Below, piece after piece: positions 6,476-12,970 of a stretch of DNA of 13,622 nt. This DNA is from Cloacimonetes bacterium UBA6081 (GTDB lineage Bacteria > Cloacimonadota > Cloacimonadia > Cloacimonadales > Cloacimonadaceae). The stretch covers positions 1-13,622 of the forward strand of contig DIXL01000103.1 in NCBI GenBank assembly GCA_002428685.1, written 5' to 3'. Made by a program: the position numbers and the translations under genes. Positions within the stretch are counted from its first letter, which is position 1; each line of letters opens with the position of its first letter. The notes beneath the pieces were generated by a model. That model did no database searches. It was not told the origin of the DNA and saw nothing but the letters and a program-made list of their open reading frames with translations.

Positions 6476-8665
6476 ATGCGTAAAATAGCCACATGTTTAT
6501 ACTTTGCAGGTAGTTTGCTACTATTGCTGTTTCTAACGGGATGCTTAAATAAGGTGAATAAAACTGTTACCAACTACTATGTATTGGATTATCAAAGCTC
6601 GAGCGAAAATCCTCAGCTTCGCAGAACTCAAAATACTGGTAAAGTCCTGGAAGTGCTGGATACAACTCTGCCAAAAACCTATGATCGCAATCAGATAGTG
6701 GTAAAGGAAAACTTTTATAAAGTCCGCTTTCTACAAACTGATGTGTGGGCTAATAAGCTGCGTGATGCAATTCCCAACCTTATAACACAACGCTTGCGTG
6801 CCTATAATATCTTTGAAGCCATCAGCCGCGGGGATCAAACGGATAAAATCCCGCACTATTTCTTGGAAACAACGGTATTGAACATTGAAAGGATTGAGGG
6901 TCTGGACCCGCAAGCCTATCTTCGTATTGAGTTTGTTCTGAGGGATTCGCTGGATCAACACATAGTTTTTACTCATAAAAGCGAACGCTATACTCCGCTA
7001 ATTGACCATTCCATAGTATTTCTTGTGCAAGCTTTTAACGAGATGTTGATGGAGGAAACCAACCTCTTTGCAGCAAAATGCAATCAATACTTCAATGGCA
7101 CACTTGTTCCAGACAAGGATATTGTTAAGGCTGCAAGCAATATTGATAACTATCACTTAGAGGCTGTGGATGCAAAAACTGATTTGGTTACTTGGGGTGA
7201 ATTAATGGTGATAGCCAAGACAAAAACAGATGAGCAGATACTTTACATTGTGGAAGGTTTGGACAGCCTAAATAATGTGATATTCACTTCAGAAGGAGAA
7301 TTCGGTAAAGAAACACCCCTGAGACCTGGAAGCTACAGAGTTAGGCTGGGGGAAATGGATGATATAACCATTCCAGTAGCGGTAAAACCACGCCAAAGAA
7401 CAGTAGTCAAACCTGCCTGGGGCGAATTGCAGGTGCTGATCTTTGATGATACACAAACCAGGGTTAGGCTAAATTATGACCTATGGCAAAAAAATACTGA
7501 AGGGCAAGGCTATAAAATCTATGGCGGTGGTGGCATCAGTATGGGCGATGATGAAATTGGGGCAGTGGATAAACTGTGGATTTTACCGCCTGGTTCATAT
7601 TTGATTAAGCTGGGTGGTGGTTCCTGGAGTGATCTGCGCAATTTTGCCACAGTTCCTCTGGAAGCCGGTGAAAGAAAAACACTTACCATTATTGCTGATC
7701 CCACCGGAGAAACAAATTTGCTGCTGGGAGCAGGTGTTTTGTCCGATGATAACCTTGGCTTGGGTTCCAAACGCTGGCATAAAGGCGCGCTTCATGCCAA
7801 TCTGAGCCTTGCCTCCAACAACAATGTTGATAAAAATGAACCCACCACCAGCGTAACGGTAGCTGCACAGTTTGATAATAGCATTGATGTTCATGATAGT
7901 ATCAGACCCTTCCATTTTACCAGCCGCAGTATCTATGACTTGGGATTGAATATCTCCGCTGGCAGTGATTTCAATTTCAATTTGGATGATTACTCGCTCA
8001 AGAATGTCCTTTTACTTTATCCCTTGGAAAAGAAAGCTTTCTTTAAGAACTTTGCTTTCTATGGCAGAGCAAACGTTAACACGCATTGTTTTGATACTAC
8101 GACTCTCTTTTCCAGTAACAAAAATTACATTTTACATGATAGTGAAAACAACTTTGTTGATCGCAGTGTGAATCAGCCAAGTCTCAAAACCAAAATTGCA
8201 TTTTATCCAATGCGGCTGAAAGAGGGGACAGGCATCACTTATCGCATAAACTATGGCTCTAATATCTGGACGAGTTTACGCGTTGGTTATGGCTGGCAAC
8301 AGGATTACAATCAGTTTAGTTACCTGTATTCACATTCAGCTGATGCCACTTATGATGACGTTACTTTAAATTATGACTATTACACCGAAGAAGCAGACAG
8401 AAGCTCTAAGGGTATCGAAAGCACAGTTATTCTTTCGGCGATAAACCTGTTTCGATTTCTAAGTATAAATTCCACTCTGGATGTGTTGTTTCCTATGGGT
8501 GTAGATGATAAAAACTACCGTCTGGAAAACGAAAACCGTCTGAACTTCCGCTTATTTCGTAATATATCCATTGATGCAAAGCTAAATATCCAATATGATG
8601 AACAACAAAAACCATGGGTAGTTTACGATTACAGCACTTTCTTACGTCTGTCTTTGTTCTATTGA
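6476..8665 (+). CDS. PqiC-like ABC transport auxiliary lipoprotein fused to beta modules and a predicted outer-membrane beta-barrel
   Basis: The product is 729 residues. A lipoprotein signal peptide ends in the lipobox LTGC with the lipidated Cys at residue 23. Residues about 35-215 match the ABC-transport auxiliary lipoprotein family (PqiC type, Pfam ABC_trans_aux): YYVLDY, then a VLEVLDTTLPKTYDRNQIVV stretch, VRFLQTDVWANKL and LITQRLRAYNIFEAIS. These lipoproteins work with MCE transporters at the outer membrane and are normally near 200 residues. Two similar beta modules follow: WGEL at 240 with PGSY at 284, and WGEL at 315 with PGSY at 372. The last roughly 290 residues have alternating polar/hydrophobic, aromatic-rich strands and end in LRLSLFY, with a terminal Tyr like the signal recognised by the barrel assembly machinery. 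I infer a barrel that would insert in the outer membrane beside the lipid anchor. It sits between the MCE and permease genes. Confidence 0.82.
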   Translation: MRKIATCLYFAGSLLLLLFLTGCLNKVNKTVTNYYVLDYQSSSENPQLRRTQNTGKVLEVLDTTLPKTYDRNQIVVKENFYKVRFLQTDVWANKLRDAIPNLITQRLRAYNIFEAISRGDQTDKIPHYFLETTVLNIERIEGLDPQAYLRIEFVLRDSLDQHIVFTHKSERYTPLIDHSIVFLVQAFNEMLMEETNLFAAKCNQYFNGTLVPDKDIVKAASNIDNYHLEAVDAKTDLVTWGELMVIAKTKTDEQILYIVEGLDSLNNVIFTSEGEFGKETPLRPGSYRVRLGEMDDITIPVAVKPRQRTVVKPAWGELQVLIFDDTQTRVRLNYDLWQKNTEGQGYKIYGGGGISMGDDEIGAVDKLWILPPGSYLIKLGGGSWSDLRNFATVPLEAGERKTLTIIADPTGETNLLLGAGVLSDDNLGLGSKRWHKGALHANLSLASNNNVDKNEPTTSVTVAAQFDNSIDVHDSIRPFHFTSRSIYDLGLNISAGSDFNFNLDDYSLKNVLLLYPLEKKAFFKNFAFYGRANVNTHCFDTTTLFSSNKNYILHDSENNFVDRSVNQPSLKTKIAFYPMRLKEGTGITYRINYGSNIWTSLRVGYGWQQDYNQFSYLYSHSADATYDDVTLNYDYYTEEADRSSKGIESTVILSAINLFRFLSINSTLDVLFPMGVDDKNYRLENENRLNFRLFRNISIDAKLNIQYDEQQKPWVVYDYSTFLRLSLFY

Positions 8666-8671
8666 GGTTAA

Positions 8672-9748
8672 ATGCCCTGTAAAGTAGTAAACAACAGTCT
8701 GGTTCTGGAAGGCGTATTAGACGCCAAGACTGTTCCTGTCGTCATGGATAAGCTTGGCCACATTCTCAAACAGCATACACCCACAACAATAGATATGGCT
8801 GCTGTAACTTCAATAGATAGTGCCGGCGTTGCTTTTTTGGACGAGCTTCAAGTTCGCTTAGCGAAAAAGGGAGTTTTAATCTTCAGTGGGGCAATTCCCG
8901 AAGTTCAGGCTGTAATAGATATATTTACCACAATCAAACTACCCGTTCAGGTTCCGGATAGGCAGATGGGTTTTTTTGAAAAGATCGGTGATTCCCTGGT
9001 TATGGCTGGAGGCAATTTTTATGATGCCCTGGTCTTGGCTTCAGATATCTATTATTGGTCTTTTGTAGGGCTGTTTAACCGCAAAGGGCAACGCAAGGGA
9101 GCTTTTACCCAGCAAGGAGTCCAGTTGGGAGCAGAAGCCTTACCAATTGTAGCCTTGCTGTCTTTTATCATTGGGTTTATCCTGTCGCTTCAGTCTGCCG
9201 TGCAACTGCGTAATTTCGGTGCGAACGTTTTTATAGCTGATCTTCTGGCGGTTACTATGGTGCGTGAAATGGGGCCAATAATGACCGCTATTATTGTGGC
9301 CGGACGTAGCGGTTCTGCCATTGCTTCCGAAATTGCCACCATGCAAGTTACCGAGGAAATTGATGCTTTAAAGATGATGGCTCTTACGCCTGTGCGCTAT
9401 GTTGTAGTGCCAAAGTTTCTTGCTATCACGATAGTCATGCCCATGTTGGTGGCTTTTTCCATCCTCGTGGGTGAAATTGGGGGTGGATTGATTGCTATCG
9501 GCTATTTGGAAGTAAGCATATCCACATTTATTCAGCGCTCTATAGATATAATCACTTTTAAAGACTTGGTAATCAGCTTGGGCAAAAGCACTGTATTTGC
9601 CTGGACTATAGTGATAATCGGCTCATACTTTGGATTTCAGGTAAAAGGTGGAGCAGAGGGCGTTGGCAAGGCCACAACCTCATCTGTGGTAATCTCCATC
9701 TTCAGCGTGATTGTTCTGGACGCCATGTTCAGCTTGTTATATTTATGA
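8672..9748 (+). CDS. mlaE: MlaE-type lipid ABC permease with N-terminal STAS (MlaB-like) domain
   Basis: This 358-residue inner-membrane subunit forms the permease dimer of the Mla-type transporter. Residues 1 to about 95 form a STAS domain, with TSIDSAGVAFLDEL (Asp49, Ser50) in the position of the MlaB phospho-site motif. In E. coli, MlaB is a separate protein that stabilises the ATPase complex; here it is fused. The rest is a MlaE permease, with the conserved block from GAEALPIVALLSFIIGFILS through VREMGPIMTAIIVAGRSGSA to ASEIATMQVTEEIDAL, then four to five hydrophobic helices. Such fusions are common in bacteria. ATG 8672 is preceded by GAGG, which overlaps the stop of the lipoprotein gene. 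The stop TGA overlaps the ATPase start in ATGA at 9745-9748, so the two are translationally coupled. Confidence 0.94.
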   Translation: MPCKVVNNSLVLEGVLDAKTVPVVMDKLGHILKQHTPTTIDMAAVTSIDSAGVAFLDELQVRLAKKGVLIFSGAIPEVQAVIDIFTTIKLPVQVPDRQMGFFEKIGDSLVMAGGNFYDALVLASDIYYWSFVGLFNRKGQRKGAFTQQGVQLGAEALPIVALLSFIIGFILSLQSAVQLRNFGANVFIADLLAVTMVREMGPIMTAIIVAGRSGSAIASEIATMQVTEEIDALKMMALTPVRYVVVPKFLAITIVMPMLVAFSILVGEIGGGLIAIGYLEVSISTFIQRSIDIITFKDLVISLGKSTVFAWTIVIIGSYFGFQVKGGAEGVGKATTSSVVISIFSVIVLDAMFSLLYL

Positions 9749-10494
9749 GTATGGATACAAAGCCCATCATCAGTGTCAATGGATTGATAGCCAAATATGG
9801 CGAAATGACCATTCTGGATGGCATAACCGTGGATATCTTACCTGGCGAAGTAACCGTGATTTTGGGAGGCAGCGGCTGCGGGAAAACCACGCTGCTAAAG
9901 AATATCTTGCGTCTGCACGAACCCTTTGCCGGATCTGTGAAGTTTTGGGATAAGGAAGTGCTGAATATGGAAGAGCACGAGTTTGGCGAAATTCTGAAGA
10001 AAACCGGCATGCTCTTTCAAAATGGCGCATTGCTAAATTCCATCTCCATATATGAAAACGTCAGTATTCCTTTGGAATTACATACGAAATTACCCCGGGA
10101 AATTATAGATCGCATCATCAGAGTCAAGCTGCATTTGGTAAACCTGAGCGAAGCCACCTACAAGTTTCCCTCCGAGCTATCAGGAGGCATGAAAAAGCGT
10201 GCTGCCCTAGCCAGGGCTATTGCCATGGATCCACAAATATTATTCTGCGATGAACCTTCAGCGGGGCTGGATCCACTTACCTCAGCTTCTTTGGATGAAT
10301 TGATCCTGGATTTGAAGAAACAGCTTAATATGACTATTGTCATTGTTACTCACGAACTGGCTTCCATACACCGGATCGCAGACAAAATTATCTTTCTGGA
10401 TGGAGGCAAAATGCTTTTTTGCGGAACTCTGGAAGCTGCCAAGAAGGCTGGGATTGCTGCCATTGATACTTTCTTTAAGGTTGGTCAGTTCTGA
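9745..10494 (+). CDS. mlaF: MlaF-type ABC ATPase of the lipid transporter
   Basis: This 249-residue cytoplasmic ATPase powers the Mla-type transporter with the STAS-MlaE permease encoded just upstream. All nucleotide-binding motifs are intact: Walker A GGSGCGKTT at residues 41-49, the Q-loop with Gln92 (MLFQNGALLNSISIYENV, characteristic of the MlaF group), signature LSGGMKKR from 145, Walker B ILFCDE at 165-170, D-loop SAGLD, and switch His203 (VTHEL). The start overlaps the mlaE stop by four bases and has no strong ribosome binding site, consistent with coupling. Its stop codon in turn overlaps the inferred start of the dihydrofolate reductase gene. Length and motifs are normal for the family. 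The lipid and the direction of transport cannot be read from the sequence. Confidence 0.95.
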   Translation: MSMDTKPIISVNGLIAKYGEMTILDGITVDILPGEVTVILGGSGCGKTTLLKNILRLHEPFAGSVKFWDKEVLNMEEHEFGEILKKTGMLFQNGALLNSISIYENVSIPLELHTKLPREIIDRIIRVKLHLVNLSEATYKFPSELSGGMKKRAALARAIAMDPQILFCDEPSAGLDPLTSASLDELILDLKKQLNMTIVIVTHELASIHRIADKIIFLDGGKMLFCGTLEAAKKAGIAAIDTFFKVGQF

Positions 10495-10991
10495 GCCTAA
10501 ACATCATCGTGGCAATGGATAAAAACCGCTTGATAGGCAAAAGTGGAAAGTTGCCTTGGCACATACAAGAGGACTTGGCTTGGTTTAAAAAGCAGACTAT
10601 GGGGCATCCGGTGGTTATGGGACGCTTGACCTGGCTATCGCTTCCCGCAGCTTTATCTGGCAGACGCAATATCGTGCTTAGTTCCGATCCGGATTTTACC
10701 CTGCAGCAGGTTGAGGTGGTTAGTAACTCCACAGAGCTGGAAAAACTAATAGCATGGCAAGATGCCTTTATCATTGGCGGAGCCAGCGTTTTTCGACAGT
10801 TCTTGCCCAAAGCCGATGCGCTTTACATCGCACATCTGGATGCTGAATACGAAGGTGATACATATTTTCCGGTTTACAATGAATCCGAGTGGCTATTAAT
10901 ACACCAGGAAGAGCAACTAAGCACATCTGGAGTCCTGTTAAAATTTTGCAAATACATCCGAAAATCAAATAGGGTCGTGAAAAGTGACTAA
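10491..10991 (+). CDS. folA: Dihydrofolate reductase, inferred CTG start
   Basis: This enzyme reduces dihydrofolate to tetrahydrofolate with NADPH for one-carbon metabolism. With the CTG start at 10491 it is 166 residues, a normal length. Motifs: LNIIVAMDKNRLIGKSGKLPW (first strand and Met20-type loop; residues 3-23), Asp28 in QEDL aligning with the catalytic acid (Asp27 of E. coli), VVMGRLTW, SGRRNIVLS, and IIGGASVFRQFLP. The next in-frame start codon, GTG 10509, would leave only M-A-M-D and delete most of the essential first beta strand. CTG 10491 restores it and overlaps the mlaF stop as CTGA, with AAGG at 10477-10480. The gene is the last of the mla operon, with no obvious functional link to lipid transport. 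The CTG initiation is inferred, not shown. Confidence 0.88.
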   Translation: MSLNIIVAMDKNRLIGKSGKLPWHIQEDLAWFKKQTMGHPVVMGRLTWLSLPAALSGRRNIVLSSDPDFTLQQVEVVSNSTELEKLIAWQDAFIIGGASVFRQFLPKADALYIAHLDAEYEGDTYFPVYNESEWLLIHQEEQLSTSGVLLKFCKYIRKSNRVVKSD

Positions 10992-11007
10992 TGCCGTTAA
11001 TAAATAC

Positions 11008-11148
11008 TGTCGTTCCCGCGGAGGCGGGAATCCAGCACTGTCAGAATCCCGAAGGGATGACACCTAATATGTTGATATCTAAACCATTATATATCGTTAT
11101 TGCCGAACTGAACAAAGGGCTGGATTCCCGCCTCCGCGGGAACGACAG
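11008..11148. repeat. Perfect 30-bp inverted repeat pair (REP/BIME-like element)
   Basis: The arms at 11008-11037 and 11119-11148 are exact reverse complements over 30 bases, with 81 bases between. Each arm also folds alone, as TTCCCGC and GCGGGAA around a four-base loop. Between the arms 11040-11063 forms a small imperfect hairpin (ATCCC/GGGAT flanked by TGTCA/TGACA). The core resembles the CCCGC-rich palindromes dispersed in many bacterial genomes. It lies between folA and the small lipoprotein gene and would also form a strong hairpin in a folA transcript, possibly protecting or ending it. No long T-run follows. Confidence 0.85.
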
Positions 11149-11159
11149 CGTTTGATCAG

Positions 11160-11174
11160 GCTTGACATGACACT
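11160..11174 (+). repeat. 15-base motif repeated in inverse orientation at 13560-13574
   Basis: GCTTGACATGACACT here is the exact reverse complement of 13560-13574. Each copy lies at the edge of a palindromic repeat region, so the motif may be a shared end of a dispersed element. It contains TTGACA, but no -10 follows at proper distance. Confidence 0.55.
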
Positions 11175-11194
11175 AATAACCAAGGAGAGTTATC

Positions 11195-11476
11195 ATGACT
11201 AAAGCACTAATAATTATTGCTATTGCGGCTTTACTACTGTTAACAGCCTGTGCTCCTGGTATGAATGATCACCGTCCCGAACGTCCTGCTGGTTTTTTCT
11301 GGGGCATCTGGCATGGCTGGATAGCTCCATTTTCGCTAATATATTCTCTATTTGTTCCCCAAGCCAACATCTATGAAGTCAACAACACCGGTTTCTTTTA
11401 TGATTTGGGGTTTTATCTGGCAAGCGTAGGAGGTTTTGGCGGCTTAGCTTTCAGTAGAAAATGTAGAAGGGGATAG
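11195..11476 (+). CDS. Small lipoprotein with two hydrophobic segments, function unknown
   Basis: The product is 93 residues. The signal peptide ends in the lipobox LTAC with Cys19, so it should be lipidated and held at a membrane. Two further hydrophobic stretches follow: a Trp-rich one at about residues 33-52 (GFFWGIWHGWIAPFSLIYSLF) and one at about 67-87 (FYDLGFYLASVGGFGGLAF), separated by IYEVNNTG. Small proteins with this WHGWIAPFSLI and YEVNNTGFFYDLGF pattern are familiar as a widespread uncharacterised family; that is recall, not a search. AAGGAGAG lies five bases before ATG 11195. The stop is three bases before the inferred start of the EamA transporter, so the two genes form one transcription unit. 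No function is assigned. Confidence 0.8.
   Translation: MTKALIIIAIAALLLLTACAPGMNDHRPERPAGFFWGIWHGWIAPFSLIYSLFVPQANIYEVNNTGFFYDLGFYLASVGGFGGLAFSRKCRRG
11466..11472 (+). promoter_or_regulatory. Strong ribosome binding site placing the EamA start at CTG 11480
   Basis: GAAGGGG at the end of the lipoprotein gene is followed after seven bases by CTG at 11480. No ATG, GTG or TTG lies in the EamA frame between the upstream stop (TAG 11474-11476) and 11543, so this site points to CTG initiation. Confidence 0.55.
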
Positions 11477-11479
11477 AAC

Positions 11480-12337
11480 CTGTCCACTTTCCTGCTTATC
11501 GTTACTGCGGCAATTTGGGGTTTTGCCTTTGTAGCCCAGCGTTTGGGCATGCAAAGTTTGGATCCCTTTAGTTTCAATGCCATCCGTTTTGCCTTAGGTG
11601 CCATTTTTGTTTGGTTCATTGCAGCCCGAAAACAGCAGGGAGAAAAGCAGATACCCTGGCTCTTGGGCATAGTTCTTTTTATAGCTGCCACCTTGCAGCA
11701 GGTGGGAATTATGTTTACCAGTGCAGGTTCCGCAGGTTTCATCACCGGTCTGTATGTGGTGATAGTTCCCTTGTTTGGCCTGGTCAGAGGGCATAAACTG
11801 AATCGTCAAATAATAATAGCAGTTCTGTTTACAGCCATTGGTTTATTTCTGATTAATCGACCTGGTAATCTGGAAGTATCAATGGGAAATCTGCTTGTCT
11901 TGATCAGTGCGTTTTTCTGGGCATGGCATGTGCAATTGGTGGAATTTTATGGCAAAAGGTTTGCAGTCGGTTACTTGGCATTTTCCCAATTCGCTATCTG
12001 TGCTTTGTTAAGTTTATCCGCTTTTATCGTTTATTATCTGTTCAAACAGCCATCCTACCTTGTTTCCACGCTTTTGGGATCAAGTATTGTGCGGGCTGCT
12101 TGGCCGATACTGTATGGCGGATTACTAAGCGTTGGCGTAGCTTACAGTTTACAAATAAAGGCGCAGCAAACAGCTATTCCTTCAAAAGCAGCAGTTATTC
12201 TCAGCCTGGAAGGCGTTTTTGCCCTATTTGGCGGTTGGCTGGTTCTTGCCGAAGTTATCACCTTGCGTTCTCTGTTTGGTATTGCTTTCATGTTGACTGC
12301 CATGCTGTTAAGCTTGGTTCCCAAAGTTTTTGATTGA
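11480..12337 (+). CDS. EamA/DMT-superfamily transporter, inferred CTG start
   Basis: From CTG 11480 the product is 285 residues, the usual length for a ten-helix drug/metabolite transporter with two EamA repeats. The first helix (FLLIVTAAIWGFAFVAQRLGM) carries the family's typical opening and lies almost entirely upstream of TTG 11543, the first conventional start. Choosing TTG would delete it. Later helices include IRFALGAIFVWFIAA, ITGLYVVIVPLFGL, ISAFFWAWHVQLVEFYGKR, and AAVILSLEGVFALFGGWLVLAE near the C terminus, where the EamA repeat's SLEPV-like motif appears as SLEGV. It is an inner-membrane permease for an unknown small metabolite. It follows the small lipoprotein in one unit, with a strong Shine-Dalgarno at 11466-11472. 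Confidence 0.88.
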   Translation: MSTFLLIVTAAIWGFAFVAQRLGMQSLDPFSFNAIRFALGAIFVWFIAARKQQGEKQIPWLLGIVLFIAATLQQVGIMFTSAGSAGFITGLYVVIVPLFGLVRGHKLNRQIIIAVLFTAIGLFLINRPGNLEVSMGNLLVLISAFFWAWHVQLVEFYGKRFAVGYLAFSQFAICALLSLSAFIVYYLFKQPSYLVSTLLGSSIVRAAWPILYGGLLSVGVAYSLQIKAQQTAIPSKAAVILSLEGVFALFGGWLVLAEVITLRSLFGIAFMLTAMLLSLVPKVFD

Positions 12338-12349
12338 CAGAAACGGCCT

Positions 12350-12387
12350 GCCATTTTTTTAGTTCCCTCTAAGTTAGCTTAAATGGC
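12350..12387 (+). terminator. Weak hairpin with T-run between the EamA gene and secG
   Basis: GCCATTT (12350-12356) is the exact reverse complement of AAATGGC (12381-12387), with a 24-base loop. A run of seven T lies inside the left half rather than after the stem. It could be a terminator for the EamA transcript or a hairpin in the secG leader; evidence is thin. Confidence 0.25.
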
Positions 12388-12405
12388 TTTGTAAAGGATA
12401 AAATA

Positions 12406-12750
12406 ATGGTTTTATACACTGTAGCTTTAATAGTCCATGCGATCATCTGTGTCGTTTTGGTTCTGGTGATTTTGGCTCAAACCTCCAAAGGTGGTCTGGA
12501 TGCCAATCTTGGTGGTGCTGCCATGAACGTATTTGGCGGAAGCGGTGCTTCCCAATTCTTAAAGAAATGGACTCAGATCCTGGCTTTGGTTTTTGCAGCC
12601 TCGTGTTTGCTCTTGGCCTTTTTGGTAAAAGATCTCAGCAGTGGTGCAGGTAGCGGAGTTCAGGAACGTCAGAAAAGGATTAAAGACACCGAGCAAAAAG
12701 CCCCGGCAGCTAAACCAGCTCCGGCTCCAGCCCCAACAACCGGTAATTAG
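12406..12750 (+). CDS. secG: Preprotein translocase subunit SecG
   Basis: SecG is the small non-essential membrane subunit of the SecYEG channel and assists protein export. The 114-residue product has the family layout: a first helix at about residues 2-25 (ALIVHAIICVVLVLVILAQ), the conserved loop SKGGLDANLGGAAMNVFGGSGASQFLKK at about 28-55, a second helix at about 57-75, and a charged then Ala/Pro-rich cytoplasmic tail (KAPAAKPAPAPAPTTGN) that varies between species. AAAGGA precedes ATG 12406. A tRNA-Leu gene starts 13 bases after the stop codon and is probably cotranscribed. The same secG to tRNA-Leu order is known in E. coli (secG-leuU). Confidence 0.95.
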   Translation: MVLYTVALIVHAIICVVLVLVILAQTSKGGLDANLGGAAMNVFGGSGASQFLKKWTQILALVFAASCLLLAFLVKDLSSGAGSGVQERQKRIKDTEQKAPAAKPAPAPAPTTGN

Positions 12751-12763
12751 TTTTTCTTAATGC

Positions 12764-12851
12764 GCAGAAGTGGTGGAATTGGCAGACACGCAAGACTAAG
12801 GATCTTGTGCCTGTAACGGGTGTGCGGGTTCGAGTCCCGCCTTCTGCACCA
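12764..12851 (+). tRNA. tRNA-Leu, anticodon AAG, CCA encoded
   Basis: The acceptor stem GCAGAAG (12764-12770) pairs with CTTCTGC (12841-12847), followed by discriminator A and an encoded CCA. The anticodon stem CAAGA (12791-12795) pairs perfectly with TCTTG (12803-12807) around the seven-base loop CTAAGGA, so the anticodon is AAG at 12798-12800. The T arm is GCGGG, TTCGAGT, CCCGC. A long variable arm (about 12808-12823) and the opening TGGTGGAATTGGCAGAC are typical of class II leucine tRNAs. The nearest bacterial analogue in this position, E. coli leuU, carries GAG; AAG would need A34 editing to inosine or reading by unmodified A34. Confidence 0.95.
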
Positions 12852-12862
12852 GCATAATAAGT

Positions 12863-12888
12863 AACGCTCCCGTCGGGAGCGTTTTTTT
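12863..12888 (+). terminator. Rho-independent terminator after tRNA-Leu
   Basis: AACGCTCCC (12863-12871) pairs perfectly with GGGAGCGTT (12875-12883) around a three-base loop, and seven T run from 12882 to 12888. It ends the secG/tRNA-Leu unit. Confidence 0.92.
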
Positions 12889-12894
12889 GGTTCC

Positions 12895-12915
12895 GCAAGA
12901 TGCTATCCATCTTGC
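12895..12915. repeat. Perfect 8-bp hairpin between the terminator and the ABC exporter gene
   Basis: GCAAGATG (12895-12902) and CATCTTGC (12908-12915) are exact reverse complements around a five-base loop. No T-run follows on the plus strand. It begins only six bases after the terminator's T-run. It could be a transcript hairpin, an operator for the ABC gene or part of a repeat. Confidence 0.45.
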
Positions 12916-12970
12916 TGCGAATATTTCTTTGGCAACCTTAGTTTGATGCCACACTGGTCAGGAGAATATT

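Noticed and set aside
11162..11167. TTGACA as -35 box for the small lipoprotein gene
   Set aside because: The expected -10 position falls inside the ribosome binding site (GAGAGT), and the hexamer belongs to a 15-base motif repeated elsewhere in the window.
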